A stretch of 64,000 bases of DNA from Sisyra terminalis (lineage: Eukaryota > Arthropoda > Insecta > Neuroptera > Sisyridae), in the NCBI GenBank assembly GCA_958496175.1, contig OY292278.1, positions 38,936,001 to 39,000,000 of the forward strand. The letters are read 5' to 3'. The notes under the pieces were generated by a model, which saw only the letters and a program-made list of their open reading frames with translations, was not told the origin of the DNA and did no database searches. A program made the position numbers and the translations under genes. Of this stretch, positions 31,990 through 43,519 are shown piece by piece. How positions within the stretch are numbered: position 1 is the stretch's first letter; each line of letters starts with the position of its first letter.

Positions 31990-33285
31990 TAACATAACAT
32001 CAATTCGATAGTATGTAATATTACTTATGTTTAGAAACCAATAATCCATTGAAACTTTTTATATTTTGAGAATTAAATGAACATTTTTTTTTTGGTTTAC
32101 TCATACTTGTATATTAATGATACTAGAGCTCTCTGTACTATACTCTAATTTTGTGGACGACTTTGCAATAAAACGTAGGTTCTCATGTCAATTATACAAC
32201 GTGCTCTATTGATACATACGATAATGTAGGATTAGAAGAAAAATAGTTCAACTTTAAACTGAAGAAAATTTGCCATAATGATTGGTCTTCAAATTTACAA
32301 AAGCTGAACCAAATCAGACAAAATGTATGAGGGAAAACTTCTAAGTCCAACAATAGAAAGGACCAATGGTTATTGTGTAGGATGTCAATAAGTCACACCA
32401 TCTTCTTACATGAACATTTTTTGGACAAATGGTTCCCTAATTGCCGTAATATATTATCGGTTACTCATATGGTACAATCGCATAATTTTCGACAACAATC
32501 CAATTAAGAATAACATTGGGAGTGCCTAACGAAATGAGATAGATGTTAAGCTCTTCCAAACCTCTCAAATCTGGGAAGCAGATTCGGGAGACCATACCAC
32601 TATTGGATCAGAACTTAACACAAACTTAACCCCGAATACGTCGCTAAGGATTAATCCGGTTGATACGATCCACAATAAACATATAAAAAATATGTTTTTA
32701 CTTCAACCGAAAAAAGATACAAAGTTTTTCGACAGTAAAAGTTTTCTGTTTGGTTTTCAAAGGTATCATCTGGATTGTTTCTTTGAAAATTCTTGAAATA
32801 TGTAACAATGGAGAGCTTTCAGAGCTTTCACTGTCGAGAAATTTGAAAACTTTTTTTCGGTTGATATACAATCCAGGATAAACAAAAACCTGTATAAAAT
32901 TATGTGGATTTTTTTAGTTAACTTGATAAAAGCTCCTATGCACTAGTAGAAGAGTATTTAATTTTATCTTTTTATCTTTTTCTACCTTTTATATAAAACC
33001 CTCATAAGCCCTTACAAAAAAAGCAAGAATAAAGTATATATTCAGTTTAAAATGTGAAAGTAGGAGTAATCTCTTCTTATAATCGTAAAATACTAAAGTA
33101 GAGACATTTTTATTTCATCATTGGTTTTTTAACAAATGTTGAGTTTTCTTCTCTTTTTTGTAAATACTTTTTATTGACAATTTTGGGATTAGATATATCA
33201 ATATATCTTTAAACAATATTTATTGAAACTCATAAAACTAGTGATAAAAATAATTCCATGTCTATATCTTGATATAGACTTAGAT
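31990..33285. other. AT-rich region with one inverted repeat, no gene
   Basis: No coding signal. CAACCGAAAAAAGATAC and TTTTTCGACAGTRAAAG segments at 32704-32745 recur in inverted orientation at 32830-32872 (CACTGTCGAGAAATTT, TTTTTTTCGGTTGATA). This gives a roughly 40 bp imperfect inverted repeat around an ~85-base spacer. Confidence 0.5.
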
Positions 33286-33289
33286 GTAC

Positions 33290-34240
33290 ACAATGTAGGT
33301 CCTTAGTTGGCCTCGATTATTGTTGGCAACATTGGTAACATTCCATTTTTCAACATTAATGAACGAAGTGTGCTGGAAAAATGTAATGTCAAGGAATATC
33401 GAATCCTTGGCCATTGTTATGAATGATGAATCAAGTATGAAATAAGTTTGTTGTTGCTTTTATCCTCATTTATCATTTTACTTTTAAAATTCTTCTTGCA
33501 GTTTTGTGAAATATTGACAATATGATTTGCGTATAATTGTAGTTCCTTGAGTTACTACGTCTGTATCTTTGTCTTTAAGGATAATTGGGTTCCTTAAATA
33601 TTTCGAAGCACCAAACATAGATAACTCTTATGATTTTAAATTGACAGCGATCTATTGTTTGCAGATTTGAATTTTTGCTTAAGCTCCATAGTTCGAGGCC
33701 ATATCCCCAAAAAAGTTTTGTCAGAATCCATTTTACTTTTACCATTTTTTAATACATATTCTTTCCGGGTTAGTTTACTGTTTAGATGAATTCCTAGATA
33801 CTTGGCAGAATTTCCTTGTGGTAAGAAATTACCGTTGATTTTTATTGGTAAACAATTGCATGTTTGTTATTTGAGAGTCAAGGTGGTGTGAACTGTTTTT
33901 TTTTACATTTAATGTGATGCACCATTTGTCCCCCGAGCCCATTATGATGTTGAAGCGGATTTGGAAATACCATTGGACCATTTTATAATTCTTACAAGAA
34001 TATTTTTGAATAGTGGTAGTTACTACTATTGATATTATTTTTATGTTATTTACATAGTACTGAACATCGATGATACACAAATTATTTTGTTATGTAACAA
34101 AAATGATCTTAAATGAATCATGATTCAGTTCTTTTGAGAAATTGGTTACTAGCATTGCAATTGTTGCATCATCAACAGATTGTTTCATGATTTGCTGAAA
34201 AATACAGGTGGGCATAGCGTTTTGGCTAGGAACTATACAC
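33290..34240 (-). pseudogene. Jockey-clade LINE reverse transcriptase relic
   Basis: On minus, around 34200-34141, FQQIMKQSVDDATIAMLVTN carries the reverse-transcriptase catalytic YADD box, here VDD. Further along, MGSGDKWCITLNVKK-like sequence and INGNFLPQGNSAKYLGIHLN (33840-33780) match the region after the palm in Jockey-type elements. After a frameshift comes LFWGYGLELWSLSKNSNLQ (33720-33665), equivalent to the YGIQLWG block, then RCQFKIIRVI. Several frameshifts and stops interrupt it. The fingers domain, endonuclease and ORF1 are not present, so it is a truncated dead copy. The enzyme would have carried out target-primed reverse transcription in the nucleus. Clade assignment is from these motifs only. 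Confidence 0.8.
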
Positions 34241-34324
34241 CGTGGTTTAAAAATAGATTTTCTGTGACAAAAATAAAATGTCAAAGGAAAATTCGAGCTT
34301 GATTTCGTTCTTTCATGTTGCATG

Positions 34325-35553
34325 TTATGACAACACCTGTATGATTTTTCACGGCTTATATTTCCCGAAGAAAAAATAAATAAATGACAAATCTCAATTC
34401 CGACAATAGTATAGTAATATAGTGTTGGGTGAGCGATACGGTTTTAATATATCTGTCACGAATCAAGTAGTCTATGAAAACAGTTTTTCATATTAATATC
34501 AACCTCTGTTGTTTTTTTTTTCCTTTGTTTGTTTTGTTCTCGTCTGTCATTTATCTTGTAGAACTCATTTGTTAATCAAATAGTTCGTTGCCATGGAAAT
34601 GTTTCAAAGCCATCGTAATGACAGTAACTCAACAATTCAATTCTATCATTTTCAAAGTATGCTCTTTGACATTGACAATTAGCTTGATGGACATTCATGT
34701 GTAGTATACAGTCATTGTACACATATACGCCGAATTCAGCTGCCCATTTCATATGTAGAATTGAAACACGACATATTAAAAAAAAACGAGAAAAATAAAA
34801 GAGGAACATCGTAAAAATGTAAAGTTAAATTTTAATTGCAGAATTATAATTACACAAAAGACAAATTTAACCATTTGAAATATACAAATGGTTCATTTTT
34901 TAAAACATTAATAATTTTTCAATCACTAGTCAATATAGTTACCATTCCAATGAAATGCATAGTGTTATACACTTTGTTTACTATATATATCATTAATAAA
35001 TGCTGAAAATTATCAGCATACCTACTTGGCGTTTATTTAGTCGAAACAGATCGTAAAATTACAAATTTGCCAATAAATTATCATTAAAACCGAATTTCTA
35101 TTTACCATTACGTTTGAGTGTGATATGTGTGAAATGTGTGTAATGTGTGTATCAGTGTACATAATGTAAACCAAAAATTTATTATTCCCAAAATAATTAA
35201 ATCCCATCCATCCATCAATTGATGGGATGATGGACGCATAAATTGGATACGTAGACGTTAGGGTTGAATCGTTATTGTTCACAAAATGAACAAATTAGCC
35301 CTTCAATAATTTGAAAACAAACATTAATTGCTTCGTTTTTATATAAAGTGCTATTTAAACGATGCTTCTGGAGATAAATTGAGGATATTTAACAAAAAAA
35401 AAGCATTTGTGTGCAGTTTATATGCGATAGAAGGAGACCTACAAAAATGTAAACTTTAGGATAATGAGACGAATGTAAAATTTCAAGAATAGGACAATTT
35501 TACGGTTGAGTTATGATAATATTGATACCAAATTAAAACTATTTAAAATTTTG
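34325..35553. other. Spacer, no gene seen
   Basis: No recognised coding or TE sequence. A TG-rich run (TGTGTGAAATGTGTGTAATG) lies at about 35125-35155, and ATCCCATCCATCCATC with its mirror GATGGGATGATGG forms a hairpin near 35202-35232. Confidence 0.5.
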
Positions 35554-35561
35554 TTCACATA

Positions 35562-37030
35562 CAAGGGTGGATTCAGGATTTTTTTCTGGGGAGGGGGGCA
35601 CAATATCATCTTTTATTTGCAAATGCATGAAAGGGATTATGGATTAGGAATGTTCTTTCTGTTATTTTATTTATATATTTTGTTTGATAAACTTTGGAGA
35701 CGTGGTATTAGAGGTATCCCTCATAAACTACTCGAAAACTATTTAACTAATAGAGAACAACGTGTTATTATCAACAATAGTATTAGTAAGACTAATACTG
35801 TTAAAGTAGGTGTTCCTCAAGGAACAATTCTGGGCCCACTGCTCTTCATTTGGTATATCGATGATATTTTTAATTGTCTACCTGAAGGGGCTCTAGTTTC
35901 ATATGCGGATGATACAGTAATACGCTGCTCAGGCAGTACTTGGGCTGAAGTCAACCTTATTTTAACTCGATGGTTGATCAAAATTGACAATTGGTTAAGA
36001 GAAAATCAGTTGTCTCTCAACATAGATAAGTCTACGTATATTACGTTTGGTAGTTACATTGATAGCATTCCTGATAATTTCCACCTTAAAATAAATAATT
36101 TTGATCTTAAAAGAGTAGTTAATTGTAAGAATCTGGGACTAATTTTCGATGCGCACATGAAATGAAACTTACATGTCTATGAATTGACAAAAACAATAAG
36201 GTACTTTTCATTCATATTCTTTAAACTAAGCAAATGCTTAAGCCCCTCAGTACTAAAAACTATTTATCATGGGTTATTTGAAAATATAATCAATTATGGC
36301 ATAATTGCATGGGGTGGGGCTTATCAAAATAGTCTCAGGCCATTGACTACTATCCAAAAAAGATTTATTAATTATTTCATCTCACGCAGTATTGTTGATA
36401 TACCCATTGGTATCAAGGAATCATTTATCATAAATGCTTTAACATACTACTATCATGAATGTAAAGCCCAATACAATAATAAGAAAAAAACAAACTAGAC
36501 ATAATTTGTTAACGCTGCCTAAAACTAAGAAAACTATCGGCACTAAAAATCCATATCTTATTGCGATAAAATTTTTTAATAAATTGCCCAACCATCTTAA
36601 AACCCTTCGTTTTAGGCGAAAAAAACTGAGGAAAATATTAATAAGCACAATGGGTACCTCTAGTGACTAAACACTGACATTACTTAATTTTAAATTAAAA
36701 TTGTATTTATTTATTCTATTGGTAATTCTGTTTTAACTTTGTATCTTTTAACTTTGTAACTTTTAACTTTCTTAGTTTAATTTTATTAAACTGATTTAAA
36801 TATATGCAATGGTACATTGCACTACATTACATTTGTAATATTCCAGTTCTATGTACAGATGCTTTGCATCTCTGTAGAATGCCTACTGGAAGTAAAATAA
36901 TAATAATAATAATTTTAACAACTCTAATAATTTGATTTGCATCTAAGTATGTAATATTATGGAATCTCCACAGTATACAAAAATACTTTTGAGGGCACGT
37001 GCCCCCGTGCACCCCCTAAATCTGCCCTTG
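35562..37030. mobile_element. hAT-like element split by a LINE insertion
   Basis: The left end CAAGGGTGGATTCAGG and the reverse complement of the right end CAAGGGCAGATTTAGG form a TIR, each followed or preceded by G-rich GGGGGCAC sequence. The flanks TTCACATA (35554-35561) and TTTATATA (37031-37038) agree at 6 of 8 positions, suggesting an eroded 8 bp target duplication. Such CAAGGGCGGAT-type ends with GTGCCCCC occur on hAT elements. Most of the interior is a LINE that must have inserted later, so the original element was only a few hundred bases. Confidence 0.6.
35678..36915 (+). pseudogene. 5'-truncated non-LTR retrotransposon (LINE) with RT domain
   Basis: Recognisable sequence starts at FDKLWRRGIRGIPHKLLENY and continues through the RT fingers and palm. 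VPQGTILGPLLF (about 35812) and SYADDTVI (about 35898, catalytic aspartates intact) are followed by the thumb (LSLNIDKSTYI, KNLGLIFD). A TGA at about 36163 breaks the frame. Continuation gives YHGLFENIINYGIIAWGG, and a third frame ends near 36668. It is one of the best-preserved coding relics here, with only a few breaks. The 3' part has a predicted stem (ATTCCAGTTCTATG and CTACTGGAA, 36840-36893) and an (AAT)n tail at about 36895-36915, consistent with a CR1/L2-type or related clade. ORF1 and endonuclease are missing. Confidence 0.85.
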
Positions 37031-37078
37031 TTTATATAGGTATGTATTATAATTTTTTTCAGACTCCGAGTTGTATAA

Positions 37079-37322
37079 ATCAATACCGTATCCATACGGT
37101 ATTGATCTCTATTTGTTGTCTATTGATTTCGGTTTTGGTTTCTTATCATTTATCATAAATTTTGTATTACGGTATTATCGTAAAGATACGGTATTGAGGA
37201 TAATACCGTATCGATTTAATATTGACGGTATTATGTATCAAAACGGTATTACGGTATTACCGTGTCAATACGGTTTTGACGGTAATACCGTATAGATTCG
37301 GTATTGACGGTATTACCGTATT
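37079..37322. repeat. Degenerate ACGGTATT / AATACCGT repeat field
   Basis: Words such as ATACCGTATCCATACGGTAT, TTACGGTATTACCGTGTC and GACGGTATTACCGTATTT recur in both orientations at short, irregular spacing (roughly 10-25 bp). The array is self-complementary. It begins 40 bp after the hAT/LINE composite ends. Confidence 0.75.
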
Positions 37323-37472
37323 TTTAAGTTATCTGGCTGACTATCTAGATAGCTCATGACTGGAATCGATACCACTAATTTTGTGGTAAGATAGTTTTAG
37401 AGATGGTAAAGGTGATCACTTCCAATCCTGAAATCATAAAGTTTAATTCCTTTTAAATTTCGAACACAAATG

Positions 37473-37662
37473 CAGCCCTGTCCAACGTATGACCTGCGGG
37501 CCACCGGTGCATGAAGGCTCATCTTCCGACTCACGAACTTGTTAAATTTTAAGCTATATATGTATAATTATTGTTATTGCTTTGCTATTGGACATTTCCA
37601 TTGACCCATTGGGAAAAAAATCTTTAATCTGGCGCTTCAGAAACTCATGTTGGACACCTCTG
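37473..37662. mobile_element. hAT-type MITE
   Basis: The left end CAGCCCTGTCCAACGTATG and the reverse complement of the right end CAGAGGTGTCCAACATGAG form a TIR of hAT type. The interior has GACCTGCGGGCCACCGG near the left end. The flanking octamers (CACAAATG, GTATAGCG) do not match, so the duplication is lost or the limits are off by a little. Confidence 0.6.
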
Positions 37663-37690
37663 GTATAGCGATTCTTTGAATCATCTAAAA

Positions 37691-37910
37691 CCGTGGTTGT
37701 TTACCTTTTTGAAGGCACTGACCTTCATCAGTTTCATAGGCGCATTCACCAAACCCTTCTTAAATGGAAAAATATTTTCAAATTCAAAACATAGGTGCGT
37801 ATTTATTTATAGGACATATAAGTTGGGGGGTTTTCCTGACTTCTGCCGAACCCACGAGACTGACTCACCAAACTCCTCAGGTTTCATTGAACTCTGGTTA
37901 TGAACCACTA
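37691..37910. mobile_element. hAT-type MITE, adjacent to previous
   Basis: The ends CCGTGGTTGTTTACC and, reversed, TAGTGGTTCATAACC form a hAT-like TIR. The flanking octamers ATCTAAAA and ATGTAGAG match at 5 of 8. The 75-codon frame across it is incidental. It lies 28 bp from the preceding MITE. Confidence 0.55.
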
Positions 37911-40690
37911 ATGTAGAGAATTAATCGAAGTGGATTTAAATTCTACACTTTGTTGACTGCTTAAGTTTACAATCTATAAATTCAAAAGGTAGTAACTTTG
38001 AGGCTATTTAAATCTTGTTCTGATAAACCAGGTAAATAAGAAGACTAAAAAAAAGAGTAGTTCTATATAAAGAATTAAATAGAAAGTTGAGAACACTAGT
38101 GCACACAATTCAACCACAGATGCAAAGGATCAAAGAATATCATTATGATTCCAAGGATATATTTTTTTAAAAAAAATATCATTCAGCGGAGTTGTGTTTG
38201 AATCATTTATATGTAGTAGACTGATTGGTTCGTAGAAATTTGTAAAATGTTTCAAACGAATTTTAAATTTATTCTATTTAAAATTTGTCATTAGCATTTT
38301 TTACGTAGTATTCTTAGTATTGTTAATGAATGAAGTGATCGCCTATTATACTAGAAAGAGTGTCTGGTAATTGACGTTATTTTTCAACTTTCTTCATTCA
38401 ATGAACATAATAAATGAAAAATAATATTGAGAAATAAAAATATTTGATTTGATTAAAAAGTTGTATTTTTTGTTGCCAATTGATGATTTTTCTTGATTTC
38501 CTTTGTTGGTAATGTGGTGTCGTGAGAAATAATCTGTAAAATGAACAATGGAACCTTAATTTTCTTCCGAAACTCAGCGAAAATGTTTCACAAATAATAT
38601 TTTACATCAGCAAATCACGTACGACATTGTATCATCGAAAAATGAAAGCGACATATTTTGGCACGAGAACGGGAAAAAAGCTGTTCAATGGTGGTCCACA
38701 ATAGGCGCAAGAAATGAGATATTGAACCATTTTCGGGTTCTTGACACCATTTAGTTTGCCGCAATTACAGTCCGTGTTACGATTCAAAAACAATTCAATT
38801 CATGTTATGACAATTTACTTTACGATTTTGTAAATTGATTTAAATTTTGGCCTGCGTTGGTGTGGCTTTCACAATTGGAATTTCGAAAGGCTTTTTGCAG
38901 CAATGATAGAGTCATTGATCCAACGATATAGTTATATTGTGTTTTTATAGTTTACAGGCTTCATTGACAAGCCATCATTGGACAAGCTGTCGTATTATCT
39001 GTATCCCGCACCGTTCACGGATAATTTGAAATTAATTTGTGCCAAAATGTTTATGTCTAATTGCTTCAGTTCGCATAAATATTTCACCGAAAAAATGGTT
39101 TGTACGGGGACAAAGACGACGATAATGTTGGTGATGGAATTTTCGTAGCAGAAGTGCTGTGTTTGCTTCACGTGGGTGTCACATAGTAGAAAAATTACCT
39201 TAACTTTTGGGCAAGCGACACGGGCGCGGGGGACATTCGATATTATTTTTGTGACAACTGCCAAAAGTCGAAACGAAAATAGTTTCGCTACAAAATATAA
39301 ATATAAAATTCCTATATTTATAACGAAAATAATTCGAGCACGCAACGACGCTAGCGCGTTTCATCCTTGTCAGGCCCGGATTTTGTATATTTTTTATCAA
39401 AAGCCTCAATTAACTGACCTGGATAAAAAAAGTTGATTACAATTTTGTTGGGTCACGTTTGAATTTCAACTCTTCGTTGCGGTGAAATTAGATGGAAACA
39501 TTTTTCCAACTATTCTATTTTCATTTTTCAAATTGATTAAAAGAGTTAAATTTTCCATTTGGAAGCATAATCTAATTATATATTTTTCTGTTGCAACACA
39601 ATGTTTTCAGTTGACACTAAGCCTAGTGGATTTGCAACAATTTGTTAAACGTATTGTAGTTTTCGATGAACAAATATATTCTGAAACAATTACAAATTGG
39701 TTATATACAACTTCTTGAAAAATATATTTGCATATAAACCCAAAATTGTACATGGTAATCTGGTAATCTTTGTTTACTTTAGTAACTTTAACAAGTTATA
39801 TAGGAAATTATGTTACCATAGAAAGATAATGCAGTCATCAAATTTTCTTATTTAAAAGCTAGGTCCAGATCGTAAGATGAAGAAAAAGACAAGTTGTGAT
39901 GATTTTCTAACTAAGAAAATTTTATGAAAAAACAAATGCGAAGTTTTCTTAAAACCTAATTGGTACATAAAATATCTTTAATAGAATCAAGATTTGGAAA
40001 AATGATTTAAGATATTCTTCCGCCATCGTATTCAGAATCTCACAAAGTTCTCAAGAAATATAAGAATACGAAGAAAATTATTGTCAAAAAATTACAATTA
40101 AAAAGAATACTCAAATTTGATACTTATTCAATGGGAAGTAACGTAATGTAACTAATGTTATTGTAATAATTGCTGCACATCTAACACAAGATAGGAAGCC
40201 ATGGAAGCTCATAATACCAAACTCATAAGAAAAGAAAGAAAGAAGACAGAAACAATAATCGACAGAAAAAAACATTTTTTATTTCCATAACTAAAACAAA
40301 GTAAAAAGAGTTCTTTAGTTTATAGATAGACAAATGTAGTAGGCTGCTTTATATAAAGGGGCGAAAAAGTACATATCAGAACTCTATACCAGAAGTCCAT
40401 AAGTCCATAATCCTTATCATTTCCATATCAGAACTTTTGCAAAAGATGAAAATTGTTAGTTCTGCTCTGAAATTTGTGAAACAAATTGATTCTAAATATA
40501 TGTCAATGATACATGAATCGTTATACTCCTCAAGATCGTGGAAAAATGGTTTAGATTTTTTTGGGTAATAATTCGTTGGTGATGTTGACGTAGCATGAAG
40601 TTTGACGTAAATTTTCCGATCGTCCGACACCAACTGGGAAAACAATATGGTGTTTAGCTGCTCATTTAGAAGATTATGAAACAACAGTAT
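37911..40690. other. Region without recognisable genes; GC-richer at 38500-39440
   Basis: Frames occur on both strands at 38995-39436 (up to 116 codons), overlapping each other, with no known motif. The 39170-39380 part is relatively rich in CpG (GACACGGGCGCGGGGGACATTC). It may be regulatory or a short exon, but nothing proves it. The rest is AT-rich spacer. Confidence 0.4.
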
Positions 40691-40894
40691 ATGTTTTCAG
40701 ATCTGGGCATCCTGGGAGGAGTTATTCTGCTCAGAATATCACAGCTGGTAACTGAAGATGCCGCAGATGACCTCGGAATATCGATCAAACAATGTACTGC
40801 GTATTAGGGTACCAATCGGAGGTATTTGCAGAGAATTTTGGGGAAAGACTTAAGATTTTCCCTCACAAAGTGCAGAAAATGCATTAGCTACTAA

Positions 40895-41475
40895 CTGTTG
40901 ACAACGTTGAACCACGAAGAAGAAGATTTTTTATCGAAAACCATCATGAGTGATAAGATCTATTTCTATTTCTGTGAATTCGTAAATAAGCAGTTATTAG
41001 CTTTTTGGCACCAAAAATCCGCGTATAACACCCAAAATCCATTACATTCGTTCAAAGTTACGGTATGGTGTGGTATTTAGGTTGAAGGTGTCACCAAACA
41101 ACTACTGTGAACTGCAAGTGCTACAATTCCATGCTTAATTACTTTTTTCTACCTCAATTAATCCAATTGGGATGTGGTTCCAACAGAATGGAGTAATGGT
41201 ACATACTGCACGACCCACAGCTGAAATTCTGAGGGCTGTATTTTCGAGTCACCTAATCATTTGCTTTGGTGATTGGCACTGGTCGGCAAGATCACCCAAT
41301 TTAATCGTTCTGGACTTCTTTTTGTGGAGTTTCTTGAAGTCACAAGTCTATGTAAACAAGCTGAAGACTTTTGAAGACCTCGAAGAGAATATTCAACAAT
41401 AATGCGGAAACTTATACCCGAAAGTTCTCGCAAGAATGACGAAAGCAATTCTGGCGGGGATCACTGGCCGATGTA
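40895..41475 (+). pseudogene. Mariner-like transposase pseudogene
   Basis: Recognisable from about 40895. IMSDKIYFYFCEFVNKQ corresponds to the FSDEAHF..GFVNKQ block with the first catalytic D kept (but SDE changed to SDK), then NPLHSFKVTVWCGI. In another frame, MWFQQNGVMVHTARPTAE (41172 on) has the second catalytic D of QQDGA replaced by N. SPNLIVLDFFLWSFLKSQVY follows, with the third D of LDF present, and a C-terminal tail to about 41475. Frames are broken between 41080 and 41172. Loss of the second catalytic residue would abolish activity. TIRs not located; the upstream 40700-40890 may include decayed N-terminal sequence. It differs from the mariner-like copies at 3.3 and 51.6 kb. Confidence 0.8.
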
Positions 41476-41924
41476 TTTTTTCCTATTTAATTAAAAAAAT
41501 ATAACTTCAAATATAAACAATTTAAAAGCAAAACTAAAGTGGTTTGTTTCTTAAGAAAAAAGAATACAGTCCAGGAACATCTGGGGACAACTTTTGCGTT
41601 GTGTTGTGTGCATTTTAAATGCTAGTAGGTAGACTTTAATAGTAATCAATTTAAAACGATTTAAATTGTATTTAATCCCCACCAAAACATATCCTAATCT
41701 ACATAGATCAAAATAGATTATTTCAATGGTATTTATAAGTAGTTGTTATAGGTACATATATTAGCTAAGAATATCATTTAAAATACCGATTTTATTAGTG
41801 AATATTTACAATTACTTTATATTATGTTTTAAGTCATTTTTCTCCAAAATGGTTATTTAATTATAATATGTTCTACCCTTTTTACTTTTATACACTTTTC
41901 TCCATAAGGTTTTGATGTATGGAT

Positions 41925-42157
41925 TAGTGATGGCGAACCTATGAACCTGTGGGTCAGACATTGACCCACGATGGCTAGGGAACCATTTGTTAATTATGAT
42001 TGTAGAAAGAGTCTTGCATAGCACTTATATCATACCCTCTCTGTTGCACCTTGTGAAGTACTAATGGGTGCCATACTCATTAGTGACCCATGAACTAGTA
42101 CTGGAAAAACAAATGAACAAAATTTGACCTACGCATCAAAAAGGTTTGCCAACCCTG
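41925..42157. mobile_element. hAT-type MITE with 8 bp target duplication
   Basis: The left end TAGTGATGGCGAACCTATG and the reverse complement of the right end CAGGGTTGGCAAACCTTTT form the TIR. The flanks GTATGGAT and CTATAGAT agree at 6 of 8. The interior contains the hairpin GTGGGTCAGACATTGACCCAC at 41950-41970. Non-coding, 233 bp. Confidence 0.8.
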
Positions 42158-42165
42158 CTATAGAT

Positions 42166-43511
42166 GCTTGTATTTCAGATATGCTTCTGTAGAATCAATA
42201 AGCCATGATATAGAATTTTCTCTGAACCTTTTCATGTTTGTACTGTTAAACCAGAAAACCTGTTCTGAATATTTAACTAAATTAAGGGATACATTTTGTA
42301 ATTTTGCAGCATTCAGCTAATGTATAGGATGTTTTGTCAACCAAATTTGATTTCTAAAACTTTTAGAAAAGTTTTTAAAGATGAAATAGTATGAAAATGA
42401 TGACATTCCGAAAAATTAGTTGTCAAAGTTAATTAATTCTCAATATCGGAATTTCTGTTGAGAAAAGTGTATTGGAGAAAAGAGGTTATTTGATTAAATT
42501 ATAGTTTTTTATATTGGCTTGGAAATCCATCATTAATATTATAAGTGAATTATACATTAGTTACACAAAAAGTGATTCCAGGTCTGGTAAATATGCGCCT
42601 GATGTGTGTGAAATCAATCTAGTGCGCTACATTGAAGCAAATGCGGCAAAATATAAACATTGGGCACAAAGCCTAATAAAATGTTCTTGTCTAAAATAAA
42701 TATTATCAAATATCAATCGATCTGCTGCATAAGCTGGCGATAAGGCCACGAAAAAGCCTTCAAAGTCCAAAATAAATTCCCGCTCTAATTATAAAGTTCT
42801 TATCGGCACACGGAACGTCCCATAAATCTCAGCGTGTTTATGCGAGTTTTTAATACGTGGAATGATAAAAATATTTGAAATTAATATAATATTTTTTTTT
42901 TAGATTTATCCAACCACCGATTTCTATATTTGTTTTCGGCGAACGAAAATAAAATGGAGGCCACCACACAGACCGCTTGCTTTTGTGGGCACAAATGATG
43001 CGGCTATTCTAAGATGTCAGCGTTAATTCGTAAATAAAAATTTCAAAAATTGGAGTGTGCTAGAGGAAATTTTTAATAAGGGGGCAGATACGCGATGCGG
43101 TGGTGGTGACGACGGTGGCGCGGGAATTCAATTAATCAATGTGTCGTATATTTGCCTTAAAATCCTACGGGTTCGGCAATGACAAGGTTTTTTCTCGTCT
43201 GGTGTGTGCGTATCTTTCGTGTTATCTGATTTTCGCAGGCAAATTGAAATGTTCGACTTAGTTTTGCTGATCCGACCAAATTGGAAAATTATCTAAATGT
43301 CTTCTAATCAAGTTTTGTCGTTGTTTTTTTTTCAGGTTTGTGCCGTTAATGGGGCTACGTATATGAAATTGGATGTTTGGAGTTGTTGGGTTCAGCAGCT
43401 TTTCTGTAAAAATCTGCTTTGACAATTGTTTGTTTTACCAAAGAAATATCAATGGAATGATCAAAATTGTTCAAATAACTTTTCTTCAAGGATTTCATAC
43501 CTCTCCAATTA
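42166..43511. other. Spacer with GC-richer segment, no gene called
   Basis: 42700-43240 is richer in GC and CpG (GATGCGGTGGTGGTGACGACG near 43095). Together with its lack of repeats this makes it a candidate conserved non-coding element. No protein motif was recognised in the frames here. Confidence 0.4.
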
Positions 43512-43519
43512 GTTATTAC

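Noticed and set aside
37725..37745. CTGATGA on the minus strand within the 37.7 kb MITE as another hammerhead core
   Set aside because: The bases after it (AGGTCAGTGCCTTC, then AAAAAGG) do not give the stem II plus GAAA arrangement at the right spacing, and the element is a hAT-type MITE.
38995..39436. Overlapping plus and minus frames as a gene pair
   Set aside because: Frames on both strands of the same GC-richer block without known motifs are expected by chance.
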